DNA of 64,000 bases from Dongshaea marina. Its GTDB lineage: Bacteria > Pseudomonadota > Gammaproteobacteria > Enterobacterales > Aeromonadaceae. A model generated the notes under the pieces. It saw only the letters and a list, made by a program, of their open reading frames with translations, did no database searches and was not told where the DNA came from. The position numbers and the translations under genes are program-made. Shown here in pieces: positions 36,010 through 46,199 of the stretch. Within the stretch, counting starts at the first letter, position 1, and each line of letters opens with the position of its first letter. The DNA is taken from NCBI RefSeq assembly GCF_003072645.1, contig NZ_CP028897.1, forward strand, positions 695,658 through 759,657. The letters run 5' to 3'.

Positions 36010-36631
36010 TTGTTTTCTCCATTAAAGGTCACAGACCTGCTTACAGCTTCTTTATCCATAAAAGAGCGACAGCAATTTAAAGAAGGGAATCGGTTTCAAG
36101 GGCTTTATCTATGAGGTTTACACGATAGAGAAAGATCTCGTTCTTCATCTCCGGACAGGGAGTTTATCCTGTTTTAAGCTTGTCGCACCTTATGATCCGG
36201 CTCAGATGCGAAGTCATTTGACATCTAGCTCTCCAAGCCTAGTTCAGACACTCTACAACAATATTTAATCTAAGGTAAGTGTTAGTTCACTTCCTTTTTA
36301 TAAATCCTGTTTTCAGGACTCGCCTGCCTCTTTTATGGTCAGTCGTTCTTTTATCGGCTTTAGAAACAAAGAGTGATGGCAATGGGTCTTTTCTGAGACT
36401 TGTCCCCATTGATTGCTCCTCGGTGCTGTGGTGTTGAGGAAGGGGGCTGGATGAAGCCTTCAGGCGTGGAGAAGCGTGTTTAGGGAGATTGAGGATGGCC
36501 GCTGTTGCCTGCGAATCACAGAGGGACTGATGTTTATTTGTGGTGACTGTCACCCTGCTCTGGCTGGGTCTTGTCGGCCACAGGGTGTGAACAGTATGAT
36601 ACAACATCGTTTAATTTTTTTGGGGGTTAAA
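36010..36631. other. Gene-free interval between lysS and the CDF transporter
   Basis: About 620 bases between divergent genes. It should hold both promoters. I see no convincing coding region, no clear riboswitch and no repeat. Several short inverted segments exist (for example GGTGACTGTCACC at about 36540-36552), which could be an operator for the CDF gene. Confidence 0.5.
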
Positions 36632-37537
36632 ATGAGGCAGGCTGAAACAAAAGAGAGACGGATGTTTATTGTCTCAATAGTTTTTGCCGCAGTAATTTCC
36701 GGAGCCGGAATTATTATAGGTATATTAATCTCTTCAGAGGCAGTTCTTTTTGATGGTGTTTACTCTTTAATAAGTGTTTTGTTATCCATGCTTTCGCTGG
36801 TGGTGAATAATATAATTAGTCGCCCGGAGAGTAAAAAGTTTCAATTTGGTCACGCCCTGTTTGAGCCTTTAGTGGTGCTGATTAAATCTCTGGTGATGAT
36901 TATTATCTGTGTCTATGCTCTGTCGGGGGCAATTATCACTATCATCAACGGAGGCAATGATGCCAGCGCTCTGAGCGCGGTTTTTTATACCTTCCTGGCA
37001 ACTATAGGCTGTCTGTGGTGCTGGGGCTATATCTGCCGGGCTAAACTGGAGACGCCACTGGCTGAAGCCGAGAAGAAACAGTGGTTTATGGATTTCATCA
37101 TAAGTTTTGGTCTATGCATCGGCTTTGTGGTGGCCCTGATTCTTGAACACCTTCAGATGCTCTCAGTGGTACGCTATGTGGATCCGGCCATTGTGGTCAT
37201 TATCTCTATCTACTTTATCTATGTTCCTTCTCGATTAACCTATGGTGCCTTGCGGGAGCTTCTGATGGCGGCTCCCGAGCCGCAATTGAATAAAAGCGTC
37301 AAGCGGATCGTCGGGCAGGTTAAGTGTGATCTGGAGTTTAGCGATACTGTGATCCGGATTGCCAAAGTCGGACGTGAGCTCAATACTGAAATCACATTTG
37401 TTCTGGCTGATTCCCATACACTTGTTGAGATGGAAAGGCTGGATATGATCCGCAGCCAACTTCATGAAGATTTAAGTAAACTTGGTTATTCACTATGGTT
37501 AACCGTTGCTTTTACTTCAGATCATCGCTGGGCCTGA
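36632..37537 (+). CDS. Cation diffusion facilitator (CDF) family metal transporter
   Basis: The protein has 301 residues, six hydrophobic helices and a cytosolic C-terminal domain. The first metal-binding helix reads AVLFDGVYSLISVL, followed by KFQFGHALFEPLVVLIKS, the CDF pattern. The later helix carries FMDFIISFG. Metal specificity (Zn, Fe, Mn, Co) is not readable; the reduced HxxxD motif is unlike classic zinc exporters. Start: ATG 36632 follows TGGGGGT; the frame is open from 36476 but the earlier part is not family-like. Confidence 0.85.
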   Translation: MRQAETKERRMFIVSIVFAAVISGAGIIIGILISSEAVLFDGVYSLISVLLSMLSLVVNNIISRPESKKFQFGHALFEPLVVLIKSLVMIIICVYALSGAIITIINGGNDASALSAVFYTFLATIGCLWCWGYICRAKLETPLAEAEKKQWFMDFIISFGLCIGFVVALILEHLQMLSVVRYVDPAIVVIISIYFIYVPSRLTYGALRELLMAAPEPQLNKSVKRIVGQVKCDLEFSDTVIRIAKVGRELNTEITFVLADSHTLVEMERLDMIRSQLHEDLSKLGYSLWLTVAFTSDHRWA

Positions 37538-37557
37538 TTCTTCACTCTAAACAGATA

Positions 37558-37589
37558 TAAAAAAAGCGGAGCATCGGCTCCGCTTTTTT
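37558..37589. terminator. Bidirectional terminator between the CDF gene and cadA
   Basis: Stem GCGGAGC / GCTCCGC with loop ATCG, flanked by A and T runs on both sides. Confidence 0.9.
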
Positions 37590-37604
37590 GAGGCTGAGAG
37601 GCTA

Positions 37605-39740
37605 TTACTGCTTAATAACCTTCACAGTGTAACGACCATCTTTTTGTGCGTAAGCACCATGGATGTCGGTCTCAAATCCTGGGTAGTGTGCACCGATTTC
37701 ACACAGCATCTCCAGGAAGTCCAGGACTGGACGGCTCTCTTCGGTGATCATCTCACCAGGCATCACCAGAGGAACCCCAGGAGGATAAGGAAGGATCATG
37801 TTGGCGTTGATCTTGCCAACCATCTCATCCATATAGCACTCTTCAACATTGCCCTTGAGCTCTTCCTGGAACGCAGCATGTGGAGTCATGACCATCTTAG
37901 GCAGAACTTCAAATGCGCTGAACATCAGCTCAGGCAGGTTGTGGTGCTGGATCAGCTTGTGGATCCCCTGAGCCAGTTCCTGAACACGCATGTTCTCATA
38001 GAACTCTGGGTTTTCAGCGTACAGGCTAGGCAGCATGTTCTTCACGCGCAGGTTCAGATCGTAAGCACGCTTGAACTCGGTCAGGGCGCGCAGCAGGCTC
38101 AGAGCCTTGGTCTTGTCGATACCGATGCTGAACAGGAACAGCAGGTTGTATGGGCCTGTCTTCTCAACGATGATGCCGTGCTCATCCAGGTACTTAGCCA
38201 CGATAGCCGCAGGGATACCAGTCTCTTCCAGCTCACCTGCTTTGTTCAGACCCGGAGTCAGCAGAGTCACCTTGATAGGATCAAGATACATGTGCTCTTT
38301 GTCCATGTCCTTGAAGCCGTGCCAGCTATCCTTAGGATCTAGGTTCCAGCAAGCAGTCTCGTCAATGTTCTCTGGCTGCCATACGTCGAAGAACCAACCG
38401 TCACACTCAGAGCGCAGCTTCTTCATCTCTTTACGGAAGCGAATCGCACGATCAACAGAGTCAGAGATCAGACGCTTACCTGTGTTGCCCTTCATCATGG
38501 CGGCAGCAGTCTCGGTAGAGGCCACGATGCCGTAATGAGGCGAGGTTGAGGTGTGCATCATGTAGGCTTCGCTGAAGGTCTCTTCGTTGATGTCACCCTT
38601 CACGTGGATCATTGAAGCCTGGGAGAATGCAGCCAGCAGCTTGTGAGTAGACTGGGTCTCGTAGAACACCTTGCCCGGGATACGATCACCACTCATACCA
38701 CACTTGCCCTTATAGATAGGGTGGAAGTTGGTGTATGGAACCCAGGCTGAATCAAAGTGGATTGACTTAACATCCAGAGTTTCTTTGATGGTGTTGGTGT
38801 TATACAGCAGGCCATCGTAGGTAGAGTTAGTGACTACCGCGTGACAAGGCCAGCTGGCATTTGGAGTTTCAGCAACCTTCTGCTCAATCACCTCTTTGGT
38901 GAATTCGCTGTGAGGAATACCACCCAGGATACCGTAAGCGTTACGGGTTGGACGGAAGTAGATCGGGGTCACATCGCTCATCATCATCAGGTGAGTCAGA
39001 GACTTGTGGCAGTTACGGTCGATCAGCACTGTGCTGCCCGCAGGAGCTGAGTACATGCCGACAATCTTGTTGGCAGTTGAAGTACCATTGGTCACGATGA
39101 AGCTACGTTCGGAGTTGAAGGTACGAGCGATGTACTCTTCAGCTTCTTTGTGAGGACCGCTGTGATCCAGCAGGGAACCCAGCTCACCCACAGAGATAGA
39201 GATGTCAGACTTCATGGTGTTTGCACCGTAGAAGTCATAGAAGATGCTGCCGACAGGGCTCTTCTGATAAGCGGTTCCGCTCATGTGACCCGGAGTACAG
39301 AAGGTGTATTTGCCTTCCTGAGCGTACTTGAACAGCGCCTTGGTCAGAGGAGGCAGGATCTCATCAATATATGCCTTAACTGATTGGTCGATTTTCAGAG
39401 CGATGTCATCGGACATGCCCAGGGCGTACTCGAAGAAGCTAACATTCAGACGCAGATCGCTCAGGGTCACATCCATTGCGGAGTGCAGGTTCGCGAAGGC
39501 AAACAGAGGCAGCTTTTCGTTCAGCTGGCTCACATCACCACACAGATCCAGACCATACTTGTCCCAGTCAAAGATAACACCGGCAACGCGAGCATTGTTT
39601 TCGATCAGCTTGAGCAGATCGTTACGGTCAGTTGGGTAAACGACATGGTAGCCCTTGTCAGTCAGGGTATCGTGCAGTTGGTTCAGAGGCTCCTCTTTAA
39701 AGTAGGGCTCTAAATGATTCATGATTGCAATGATGTTCAT
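37605..39740 (-). CDS. cadA: Inducible lysine decarboxylase
   Basis: CadA decarboxylates lysine to cadaverine, consuming a proton, for acid resistance. Length is 711 (E. coli CadA 715). The N-terminal wing domain runs to about 130. The PLP-binding lysine is in ESQSTHKLLAAFSQ-like sequence (ETQSTHKLLAAF). TNGTSTANKIV and the C-terminal VPLVMPGE are also family-typical. Good ribosome-binding site AAGGAGATTCC before ATG 39740. It is downstream of cadB on the same strand. Confidence 0.97.
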   Translation of the reverse strand: MNIIAIMNHLEPYFKEEPLNQLHDTLTDKGYHVVYPTDRNDLLKLIENNARVAGVIFDWDKYGLDLCGDVSQLNEKLPLFAFANLHSAMDVTLSDLRLNVSFFEYALGMSDDIALKIDQSVKAYIDEILPPLTKALFKYAQEGKYTFCTPGHMSGTAYQKSPVGSIFYDFYGANTMKSDISISVGELGSLLDHSGPHKEAEEYIARTFNSERSFIVTNGTSTANKIVGMYSAPAGSTVLIDRNCHKSLTHLMMMSDVTPIYFRPTRNAYGILGGIPHSEFTKEVIEQKVAETPNASWPCHAVVTNSTYDGLLYNTNTIKETLDVKSIHFDSAWVPYTNFHPIYKGKCGMSGDRIPGKVFYETQSTHKLLAAFSQASMIHVKGDINEETFSEAYMMHTSTSPHYGIVASTETAAAMMKGNTGKRLISDSVDRAIRFRKEMKKLRSECDGWFFDVWQPENIDETACWNLDPKDSWHGFKDMDKEHMYLDPIKVTLLTPGLNKAGELEETGIPAAIVAKYLDEHGIIVEKTGPYNLLFLFSIGIDKTKALSLLRALTEFKRAYDLNLRVKNMLPSLYAENPEFYENMRVQELAQGIHKLIQHHNLPELMFSAFEVLPKMVMTPHAAFQEELKGNVEECYMDEMVGKINANMILPYPPGVPLVMPGEMITEESRPVLDFLEMLCEIGAHYPGFETDIHGAYAQKDGRYTVKVIKQ

Positions 39741-39826
39741 AGGAATCTCCTTGGATTCACAGTATTCGGAAAGCGCGCCACTTCAATGAAGAGGGCAGTG
39801 GCGCGAATTATGATGATTACTAAAAA

Positions 39827-41137
39827 TTAGGCTGCAGCTTTCTCTTTGCGACCCACCTTGTTGGCGTAGGCCATCATGATGATCAAGCTGACAATAATGG
39901 TTCCAACCAGCTGAGTGTTCTCGGCACCGGCCAGAGCGATAAAGCAGAAGATAGAAGCGATAACTGAAGCGACCAGGCTGAGCACGCTACGGGTGGTTGC
40001 ACCCTCAAAGCGGATCAGGTTCAGTGCTGAGTAGAAGTAAGGCAGCATGGTCAGCAGAACCGCGATGCTGGTCAGCATTCCAAACAGGTCAGAAGCGTGG
40101 CCGCTACCGGAAGCGTTCACGATAGTGATGATTACCATCAGTACAGTCATCTTGATAGAAGCAAGGATGAGGCCCTTCTTAGGTACGCCGTTCTTATCCA
40201 CTTCGCCGTAAACCTTAGGGAAGTTACCATCGTGAGCTGCACGTGAGCCTGCCTGGCCAACCAGCATCATCCAGGAACCCAGAGAGGTCAGACATGCGAA
40301 AGCGGTGAAGGCAGAAACAACAGGAGAAGCCCAGCTACCAACCATAGCCGCAGCGCTCAGAGAGAAAGGTGCGCCGGAAGCAGCCATCTGTGCATTAGGG
40401 AACATACCCGCCATAACCTGGGTCGCCAGGATATAGACAACACCTGCCAGGATAGTACCACCCATGGTTGCCAGGGGAACGGTGCGCTTAGGGTTCTTAA
40501 CCATACCGGTACTTACTGCGGCAGACTCAACACCCACGAAGGCCCACAGACAGAAGATGATACTCTTGATGACAGCGTGGCCATCTGTGCCGTGAGTCGC
40601 ATTCCAGTTGGCGTGATAGGTTGCAGCATCGAACCAGGCCCAACCAAAAACGGCAGTACCGATCACTGGGATCAGGATCAATACCAGGCCAAGAGTGGTC
40701 AGACGGCTTACCCAGGATCCACCCATCAGGTTGACGAAGGTGAAGATCCAAACGATAACGATAGTGGCGATACCTGCAGCAACCGGGCTGTTGAGCGCAG
40801 GAAAGAAGACCGACAGGTAAGAGACGGCGGTGATACCGATTGCCAGGTTACCGATCCAGTTTGCGTGATAGTAGAGGATACCTGTCTGGTGACCCAGAAT
40901 CGGAGATACTTCACCGGCGTAAGCTATAGGGCCACCCTCTTGAGGGTTCTTTGTGGCCAGACGAGCGTAAACATAAGCCAGAGAGATAGCGCCGATCAGG
41001 GCGATGATCCAACCGTAGATAGAAACAGAACCGATAGAAGCAAGGTTAGCAGGAAGCAGGGCAATACCACTGCCCATCATGTTACCGGCAACAACACCTG
41101 TACAGGCGATGAGGCCGATTTTTTTCGCAGAGTTCAT
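39827..41137 (-). CDS. cadB: Lysine:cadaverine antiporter
   Basis: CadB exchanges external lysine for cadaverine in the inner membrane. The protein has 436 residues (E. coli CadB 444) and 12 predicted helices, APC superfamily. GVVAGNMMGSGIALLPANLA (residues 15-34) is the substrate-binding unwound-helix motif. SIIFCLWAFVGVESAAVSTG also matches. TGAGGATAAATA precedes ATG 41137. It forms the cadBA operon with cadA, 86 nt away. Confidence 0.96.
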   Translation of the reverse strand: MNSAKKIGLIACTGVVAGNMMGSGIALLPANLASIGSVSIYGWIIALIGAISLAYVYARLATKNPQEGGPIAYAGEVSPILGHQTGILYYHANWIGNLAIGITAVSYLSVFFPALNSPVAAGIATIVIVWIFTFVNLMGGSWVSRLTTLGLVLILIPVIGTAVFGWAWFDAATYHANWNATHGTDGHAVIKSIIFCLWAFVGVESAAVSTGMVKNPKRTVPLATMGGTILAGVVYILATQVMAGMFPNAQMAASGAPFSLSAAAMVGSWASPVVSAFTAFACLTSLGSWMMLVGQAGSRAAHDGNFPKVYGEVDKNGVPKKGLILASIKMTVLMVIITIVNASGSGHASDLFGMLTSIAVLLTMLPYFYSALNLIRFEGATTRSVLSLVASVIASIFCFIALAGAENTQLVGTIIVSLIIMMAYANKVGRKEKAAA

Positions 41138-42197
41138 TATTTATCCTCAAGTTTCATTTTCTGTTATCGCAATGGGGTGCGGCAAAAAAGACAGATTGAT
41201 GACTAGTGCAGGATCGCTTCCGGCAATCGGTTCTTGATGAGTCCTGAATTTACTATTGTGCCAGGTTAGGTTGTGCCATCTTCTGGGGCTCCAGATGATG
41301 GGGCAACTTAACCTCAACAGAAAGAACAGTCAGTAGTCGAAATTGTATCTGTGTTTATAGAGACCCTATCTTTGGTAAGGCCTCAAACTCGGGGCGTACT
41401 TTACGCCTGACAAAATTGAAAATCCTAAAGGGAAAGTCCATTTATTTATGCTTTGATAAAAATGACCTTTAGAACATAAATCTGACCTTTTAAACAGTAT
41501 GGGAATTTTCTTGTAAAAACCTTTTTAAACATGAGGTTACGTAAACATCAACCCGTGTTGACAACCGAAGTTGATATTATTTTGTGAACTAAATCACACT
41601 CCTTGGGCTGGGTGGTTTTGAATGAGAGGAAAGTGATTAATCCTTATAAATCAATGTGTTGATGTTTTGTTGATGTTTTTGAATCAAGATAATGAGAATT
41701 CTGTTGAGCTTTTTCTGTTGGAACGTACGTTTTTCATCCATCGAAAGATGTATTGACAAGTTGGGCTTAATTATGAAGGGAATGTGAACAATCTGAGGGA
41801 GCAAGTTCACATACAACTTCTGGCCTGGTGAGGCCGAGCCTTTGTCGCTAGGACATAGTTGCATAGCAAGGTTGCGAGAGGCTGGGCCATTCTCGGGGAG
41901 TTAGCCTTCCACTATATTCTCACATCTTGTGTAGCAGACTCCGAACCTGGTAAGGATTGGCATGGGGGAGCTTCAGTAATAAGTCAGAGCTTAAAGCCCG
42001 AGCTGCTCTAATGATAGTGAGCCTGCGGAGCAAAAAATGCTCTGGATCCTACTGAGCTCTTAAGTCTTATCCAACAATCACCCCGCTTCGGGCCATATGC
42101 ACAATCAAGCAGACAGGGTTCTAAGTAAGGTCCCCTGAGTTTAGGAAGCGGCAGGGTTAACCGGATAGAAAGTTGGGGGGAGCTTGGTTCTGCTCCC
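41138..42197. other. Gene-free interval between cadC and cadBA
   Basis: About 1060 bases. The part near cadB is AT-rich and holds the repeats described separately. The part near cadC (41880-42190) has ordinary composition but no credible gene. An imperfect hairpin (GGGAGC / GCTCCC, about 42176-42201) next to the cadC stop lacks a T run and is a weak terminator at best. A small minus-strand frame at 41637-41864 looks random. Confidence 0.5.
41464..41532 (-). promoter_or_regulatory. Three related repeats upstream of cadBA, candidate CadC sites
   Basis: GACCTTTAGAACA (41464), GACCTTTTAAACA (41484) and ACCTTTTTAAACA (41519) are near-identical. The first two are exactly 20 nt apart (two helical turns). 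They lie 330-395 nt upstream of the cadB start. Direct repeats in AT-rich DNA fit binding by the CadC regulator encoded next door. This is inference from position and spacing. Confidence 0.4.
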
Positions 42198-43775
42198 TTA
42201 GTGATACTTATACAGGTAGGGAACTATATCCTGAATATCGGTCTGGAACAGGGCGTTTTGGATCCAGGTATAGGTTTGCTGGCCCGGTCGCATACTGTAT
42301 CCGGCAATATAGGCATCCGCGGCATCATTAAGACGGCCACTTATCTCATAGCACTTACCGAGCAGGATATAGTTGAACCAGCTTTTTTGTTCCCTGAGAG
42401 CCTGTTTGGCTTCGGTCAGTGCATCACTGAGACTACCATTAAGTAGCTCATACATAACCTTGAGCTGCACCAGTTCTTGCTGATGACCGGCTTGTAACTC
42501 AGGCTGACGTGACAGAGTTATGATTTGGCTATAGAGCTGAGCCAGGCTTGGTCCTGAGCCCCTCGGCATGCTTCCTTTTAGCAGAAGTTGAACCTTGAGC
42601 AGGGTCAGCTTTGCCTGAACAAAGTCCGGGTATTGATGAAGCAGCGCCTGGAGCTGCTGCTCGCTGCGCTCAATAGCACTGAAGTCACCCTGTAATAATA
42701 CCGGCATGATCTTCAGGTAAGCCTGAAAGGCTTTCTTATTCGGGCTCCACTCCTGATTCTGCAGGGATTTAGCATCCACTCCCAGCACTGCAAACAGGTG
42801 CTCTGCGGCACGTAATTGAACTGTATGCAGGTTCCTTGAGTTCACAATATAGCGCTGTGAGGTGAGGAGCTGGTGGTTCGCGTTATCCAGCAGTTCAATC
42901 GACAGAAAGCAGCGGGTGATATGGTGATCACTGCGGTTGATGAGATGGGTTAACAGGGTTTTCCCTGCCGAGTGGAGCTGACCTGTATAGTTGCTCAGAT
43001 CATGAGCCCGATAGGAGCTATAGTTATTCAGCTCCTGAGCTATATAGTTATTAAAATGCAGTAGCAGTCCGCCACTATTGCCACACTCGGTACTCTCTTT
43101 ACTGATCTGTATCGCGAGTGAGCCTGGATCGATCACAGTTGAAAAAGGTGGGTTTTGTGGAGTTGAATCCGGGGTTTGTGGGCGATACTTGAAGTAGCCT
43201 GCACCTCCCAGGATCACAATAATCAGTAGTTGCAGGGTGAGCCAGGGCCAGATTGCTCGTTTTGACTTTTTCTCTTGGTTGGCTGGCACCATGGCTGGTT
43301 GTTGCGACTGCGGGGGTTGCTCCTCCGATTTAGGAGGAGGAGTCTCTGCCGGGTCGAGGCTGGGCTCCCTGGTGCCTGAAGTCTCTCCTACAGGGCTCGG
43401 CTCCTCAGTCTTGCTAGCAAGAGAGCTTGCCTGTTCATCCAGGGGATCCGGGGCCTGACGCGTGACGGAAGCGACCAGTTTATAGCCCCTTTTGGGGATG
43501 GTGATTATGTACTCCGGGGCTTCCTTGCGGCCATCTTTGAGGTACCGGCGAAGCTCTGAGATACATTGAGTGACGACGTGGGGAGTGACGACATTACGGG
43601 TCCAGACATTATCGATCAGTTCGTCGCGGCTCAAGACTATTCCAGGATGCTCAGCAAAGTAGCGCAGCATGTTGATCAGGCGAGGTTCGATGACCAGTTC
43701 CCGACCTTCACGGCTGATTTTGTTATCCGTTGGGAAAACCAGCCATTCGCCAACGGTGTAGGTATAGTCTTGCAT
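42198..43775 (-). CDS. cadC: Membrane-bound acid-response transcriptional activator CadC
   Basis: CadC senses low pH and lysine and activates cadBA. The protein has 525 residues (E. coli 512). An N-terminal OmpR/PhoB-type winged helix is at 1-105 (VGEWLVFPTDNKISREG, FAEHPGIVLSRDELIDNVW, IITIPKRGYKL). A Pro/Ser/Glu-rich linker runs to about 170. One membrane helix (WLTLQLLIIVILGGAGYF) is near 175-193. The C-terminal periplasmic sensor domain follows. Gene order cadC-cadB-cadA on one strand matches E. coli. Confidence 0.94.
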   Translation of the reverse strand: MQDYTYTVGEWLVFPTDNKISREGRELVIEPRLINMLRYFAEHPGIVLSRDELIDNVWTRNVVTPHVVTQCISELRRYLKDGRKEAPEYIITIPKRGYKLVASVTRQAPDPLDEQASSLASKTEEPSPVGETSGTREPSLDPAETPPPKSEEQPPQSQQPAMVPANQEKKSKRAIWPWLTLQLLIIVILGGAGYFKYRPQTPDSTPQNPPFSTVIDPGSLAIQISKESTECGNSGGLLLHFNNYIAQELNNYSSYRAHDLSNYTGQLHSAGKTLLTHLINRSDHHITRCFLSIELLDNANHQLLTSQRYIVNSRNLHTVQLRAAEHLFAVLGVDAKSLQNQEWSPNKKAFQAYLKIMPVLLQGDFSAIERSEQQLQALLHQYPDFVQAKLTLLKVQLLLKGSMPRGSGPSLAQLYSQIITLSRQPELQAGHQQELVQLKVMYELLNGSLSDALTEAKQALREQKSWFNYILLGKCYEISGRLNDAADAYIAGYSMRPGQQTYTWIQNALFQTDIQDIVPYLYKYH

Positions 43776-44468
43776 GAGCGAGGCTTACATCTGGAGCTCT
43801 AAAATAGGGAACGCATCCTAACACATAGTAATTGTTTGAAAAACGAGATTAATCAAGAAAAGCAGATATAAAGTATCATTTTATGAGATTTCTGTGACAC
43901 ATTGTAACTCTAATATTCGGCGGTTTTTTCATGTTTTCACCGTAAATTATATGAAAAACAGTTCAACCTTTCGGTAAATGTATTTTGTTCCCATAGATGG
44001 TGAAAAAGCGGCTGCTTGCTCGTCAGAATATGAACATGGTAGAAATCCGCCATGTTTTTGACTTTTTCATCGCAGCAGGCCAGCTCTGAAAACAGGCTCT
44101 CAAGGGGGGTATTCTGACTATCCCGTCATAGCTTCACTATTTACCTGAACCTGCTTTATGAGATCCATTTCCAGCTTTGCACTTCTCCGGTGAAGTTTGT
44201 GTTCAACCGCTTCGTGAGCTATCTCCGCCATGGAGAAGCGCATAAATCGGGACATTTTTTGGGGAGCAACCCAGCCTGGACAAGGCTGAGTTGAGCTGGA
44301 CACAGGTGACAGGTCTCTGCCACATATACACCTAACCAATTGATTTATATAGTGTCTCGCTAGCGTCGCCTTGCTGTCATGGTATGCCGGAGCTGAACAG
44401 GTGATGATTTCACCTCAATCGGGTAGCTGAGCCACCTTGGTTCATCCCGATAGCAGAGGAGAGAGCTA
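43776..44468. other. Gene-free interval upstream of cadC
   Basis: About 690 bases. The first 250 are AT-rich and should carry the cadC promoter. A minus-strand open frame at 44118-44339 (73 codons) has no ribosome-binding site and no family resemblance. I see no repeat or strong hairpin. Confidence 0.5.
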
Positions 44469-44993
44469 ATGAGTGCTTTAAGTCATGTACCATTCTGGGT
44501 GTGGATCTTATTTGTTGTTTTTATGCGTTATGCCTGGAGCCGGACACAAACCCGGGTGGTCAAAATATCGAGATTGTTGTTGATGCCGGTGGCTTTTCTG
44601 TATTTGTCGCTGCAATCAGTTGTGAAATTGCCCATGACTGATGCCTTGGTCGGAATATATGGCGCAGCTTTACTCCTTGGGGGATTGTTGGGGTACCTGA
44701 TGGTTATGGGAGCCAGGGTGCGATGCGATCGTGAGCAGGGCTTGATTGAGATCCCGGGCCAGTATAGTTTGTTTATTCTGTTGGTTGCTATTTTTATCCT
44801 CGAATTTGGGGTGCATTTTGTCCAGGGAGCCGGATTGCCACTGGCTTCGAGCAAGCTGTTTCAACTGGCTGTAGCTGGATTGGAAGGGTCTTTGGCCGGG
44901 ATGACATGCGGACGTAATATTTACTATGGATATCAGTATATTAGTATGGAAAGTTCGCCATTAGAGCCAGAGAGGAGCCGAGCCTCCAGATAG
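44469..44993 (+). CDS. Small integral membrane protein (DUF6622-like)
   Basis: The protein has 174 residues and four to five hydrophobic helices (about 6-20, 33-52, 62-80, 100-116, 128-145). The opening HVPFWVWILFVVFMRYAWSRTQTR recalls the uncharacterised DUF6622 group. No catalytic residues are visible. The ribosome-binding site AGGAGAGAG precedes ATG 44469. Function unknown. Confidence 0.8.
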   Translation: MSALSHVPFWVWILFVVFMRYAWSRTQTRVVKISRLLLMPVAFLYLSLQSVVKLPMTDALVGIYGAALLLGGLLGYLMVMGARVRCDREQGLIEIPGQYSLFILLVAIFILEFGVHFVQGAGLPLASSKLFQLAVAGLEGSLAGMTCGRNIYYGYQYISMESSPLEPERSRASR

Positions 44994-45074
44994 GGGGCTG
45001 GCTCTCGGTCGTGTCCACTGGGAGCTATCGGTTCTTTAAGCTGTCGCCAGGGTTGGTTCAGGAGAGGGTTGAGG

Positions 45075-45367
45075 ATGGAGTTGCAGTTTGGTGAGAGTCA
45101 CTTGGGGATACGTTTAACCCCCGGGAGTTTAGTGACCTCAGGCAGGGGATCCCCTTGGATCTTGAGTGCTTGATCGGTGGCAATTATCTGTACGCCTGCC
45201 GTATCGAGTCCTGCGAATATATCGAGGAGTATCTTCTGAGTAATGATGGAGGGGAGCACCTAATGCTATTTAATCCCAAATGGATTGAGCAGTTTTGTTC
45301 AGAGCCCGGCACTCCTTTGATTTTGGAAGGAGGGAGCATAGCTGTCTCGGTGCACCCTCTACCCTGA
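45075..45367 (+). CDS. Small hypothetical protein, apparently frameshifted
   Basis: Read with one additional G in the run at 45104-45107, a single frame of 97 residues goes from ATG 45075 (MELQFGESHLGDTFNPREF) to the stop at 45367 (SIAVSVHPLP). As written, the start frame stops at about 45172 and the second part (from 45155) has no good start. ATG 45075 follows AGGGTTGAGG. No family is recognised. The protein looks soluble, with a CRIESCEYIEEYLL segment. Confidence 0.55.
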
Positions 45368-45369
45368 GG

Positions 45370-45873
45370 CTACTTTTTTTGCTTGTTTTTTAAACGCCGG
45401 CTAAGCAAATAGTGTTCCCAGCGCCGGGTGAGTTTATCCAGTTTCCGGTAAGCAGCAAGACCGTGCCAGCTTAGAAAAGCGCCCCAGAATAGCAGAGTCC
45501 AGGGGAGCGACCACCACAGGCCGGGCTGCCAGAATCCGCCGATAAACAGTCCCAGGTTGACCAGTAGGTATTTCAGCAGGTGAGAGTGAAAGTGACGGAT
45601 ATCTTTGATCTCCTGCTCTAAGGCTGTATCTCGGACCTGGGCGATTTGCTGCTCTGAGTGAGGAGCTTGCTGCTGTGGATAGAGCGTAGCAATCTCGACC
45701 TCAAAAGCACTTGCAAGGGCACGCAGTGATTCGAGGGAGCCCTTTCCACCCTGCTCGAGCCGGGATATGGTTCGGACACTGACACCGCTAATCTCAGCCA
45801 GCTGCTCCTGTGACCAGCCCCGCTGCAGACGAAAATCTTTAATCTTGTTGGCTGTCTCAGTCGGTTGTGACAT
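45370..45873 (-). CDS. XRE-family regulator with two C-terminal membrane helices
   Basis: The protein has 167 residues. A helix-turn-helix of the Cro/XRE type is at residues 8-62 (LQRGWSQEQLAEISGVSVRTISRLEQGGKG). Two hydrophobic segments at about 105-145 (LLVNLGLFIGGFW, SLPWTLLFWGAFLSW) form the so-called 2TM domain. It is expected to tether the DNA-binding domain to the inner membrane. Target and signal unknown. The convergent small gene ends 2 nt away. Confidence 0.85.
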   Translation of the reverse strand: MSQPTETANKIKDFRLQRGWSQEQLAEISGVSVRTISRLEQGGKGSLESLRALASAFEVEIATLYPQQQAPHSEQQIAQVRDTALEQEIKDIRHFHSHLLKYLLVNLGLFIGGFWQPGLWWSLPWTLLFWGAFLSWHGLAAYRKLDKLTRRWEHYLLSRRLKNKQKK

Positions 45874-46112
45874 CTGTCATCTATTCCTGAAGGTTTATGA
45901 TTGCTTTGTCCTATGAGCTATTTTGAGTCAGGGAGCCTGGAGAGGCAAATGGAGGGAGGAAGGAGCTCTTTGGTTGCTTCGTCTTGGTTTAGGACCCAAA
46001 TCATGATCAATGCTGAGTATGTAAAATGTGAGCGAGGTTTAATTATTGATGGAGAGGGCGGGTTAAGATAGCAGCGCTTGAATAGGGAATGTATCCTCTC
46101 TATATAATAATC

Positions 46113-46199
46113 AGCAGGTTACAGATAAACCTGTTTCGTCTATCGTGCACTTTGATCACTGTGATAGGGCCTGAATAGAAGCTTCAGGCCCATTTTTTT
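46113..46199 (+). ncRNA. Candidate small RNA between divergent/convergent genes
   Basis: A strong plus-strand terminator at 46167-46199 has no coding gene upstream on that strand. Upstream lie a possible promoter (TTGAAT at about 46078 and TATATAATA at about 46102-46111) and an extra hairpin CAGGTT / AACCTG (about 46114-46131). The RNA would be about 85 nt. The minus-strand reading of the terminator has no T run, so it is directional. No known sRNA was recognised. Confidence 0.45.
46167..46199 (+). terminator. Orphan Rho-independent terminator
   Basis: Perfect 9-bp stem GGGCCTGAA / TTCAGGCCC, 7-nt loop, then A and seven T. Confidence 0.85.

Noticed and set aside
36287-36607. Minus-strand frame of 106 codons in the lysS-CDF interval
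   Set aside because: Low-complexity product, no ribosome-binding site, no family. Probably non-coding.
44118-44339. Minus-strand open frame of 73 codons
   Set aside because: No ribosome-binding site, no neighbours in operon and no recognisable family. It cannot be distinguished from chance.
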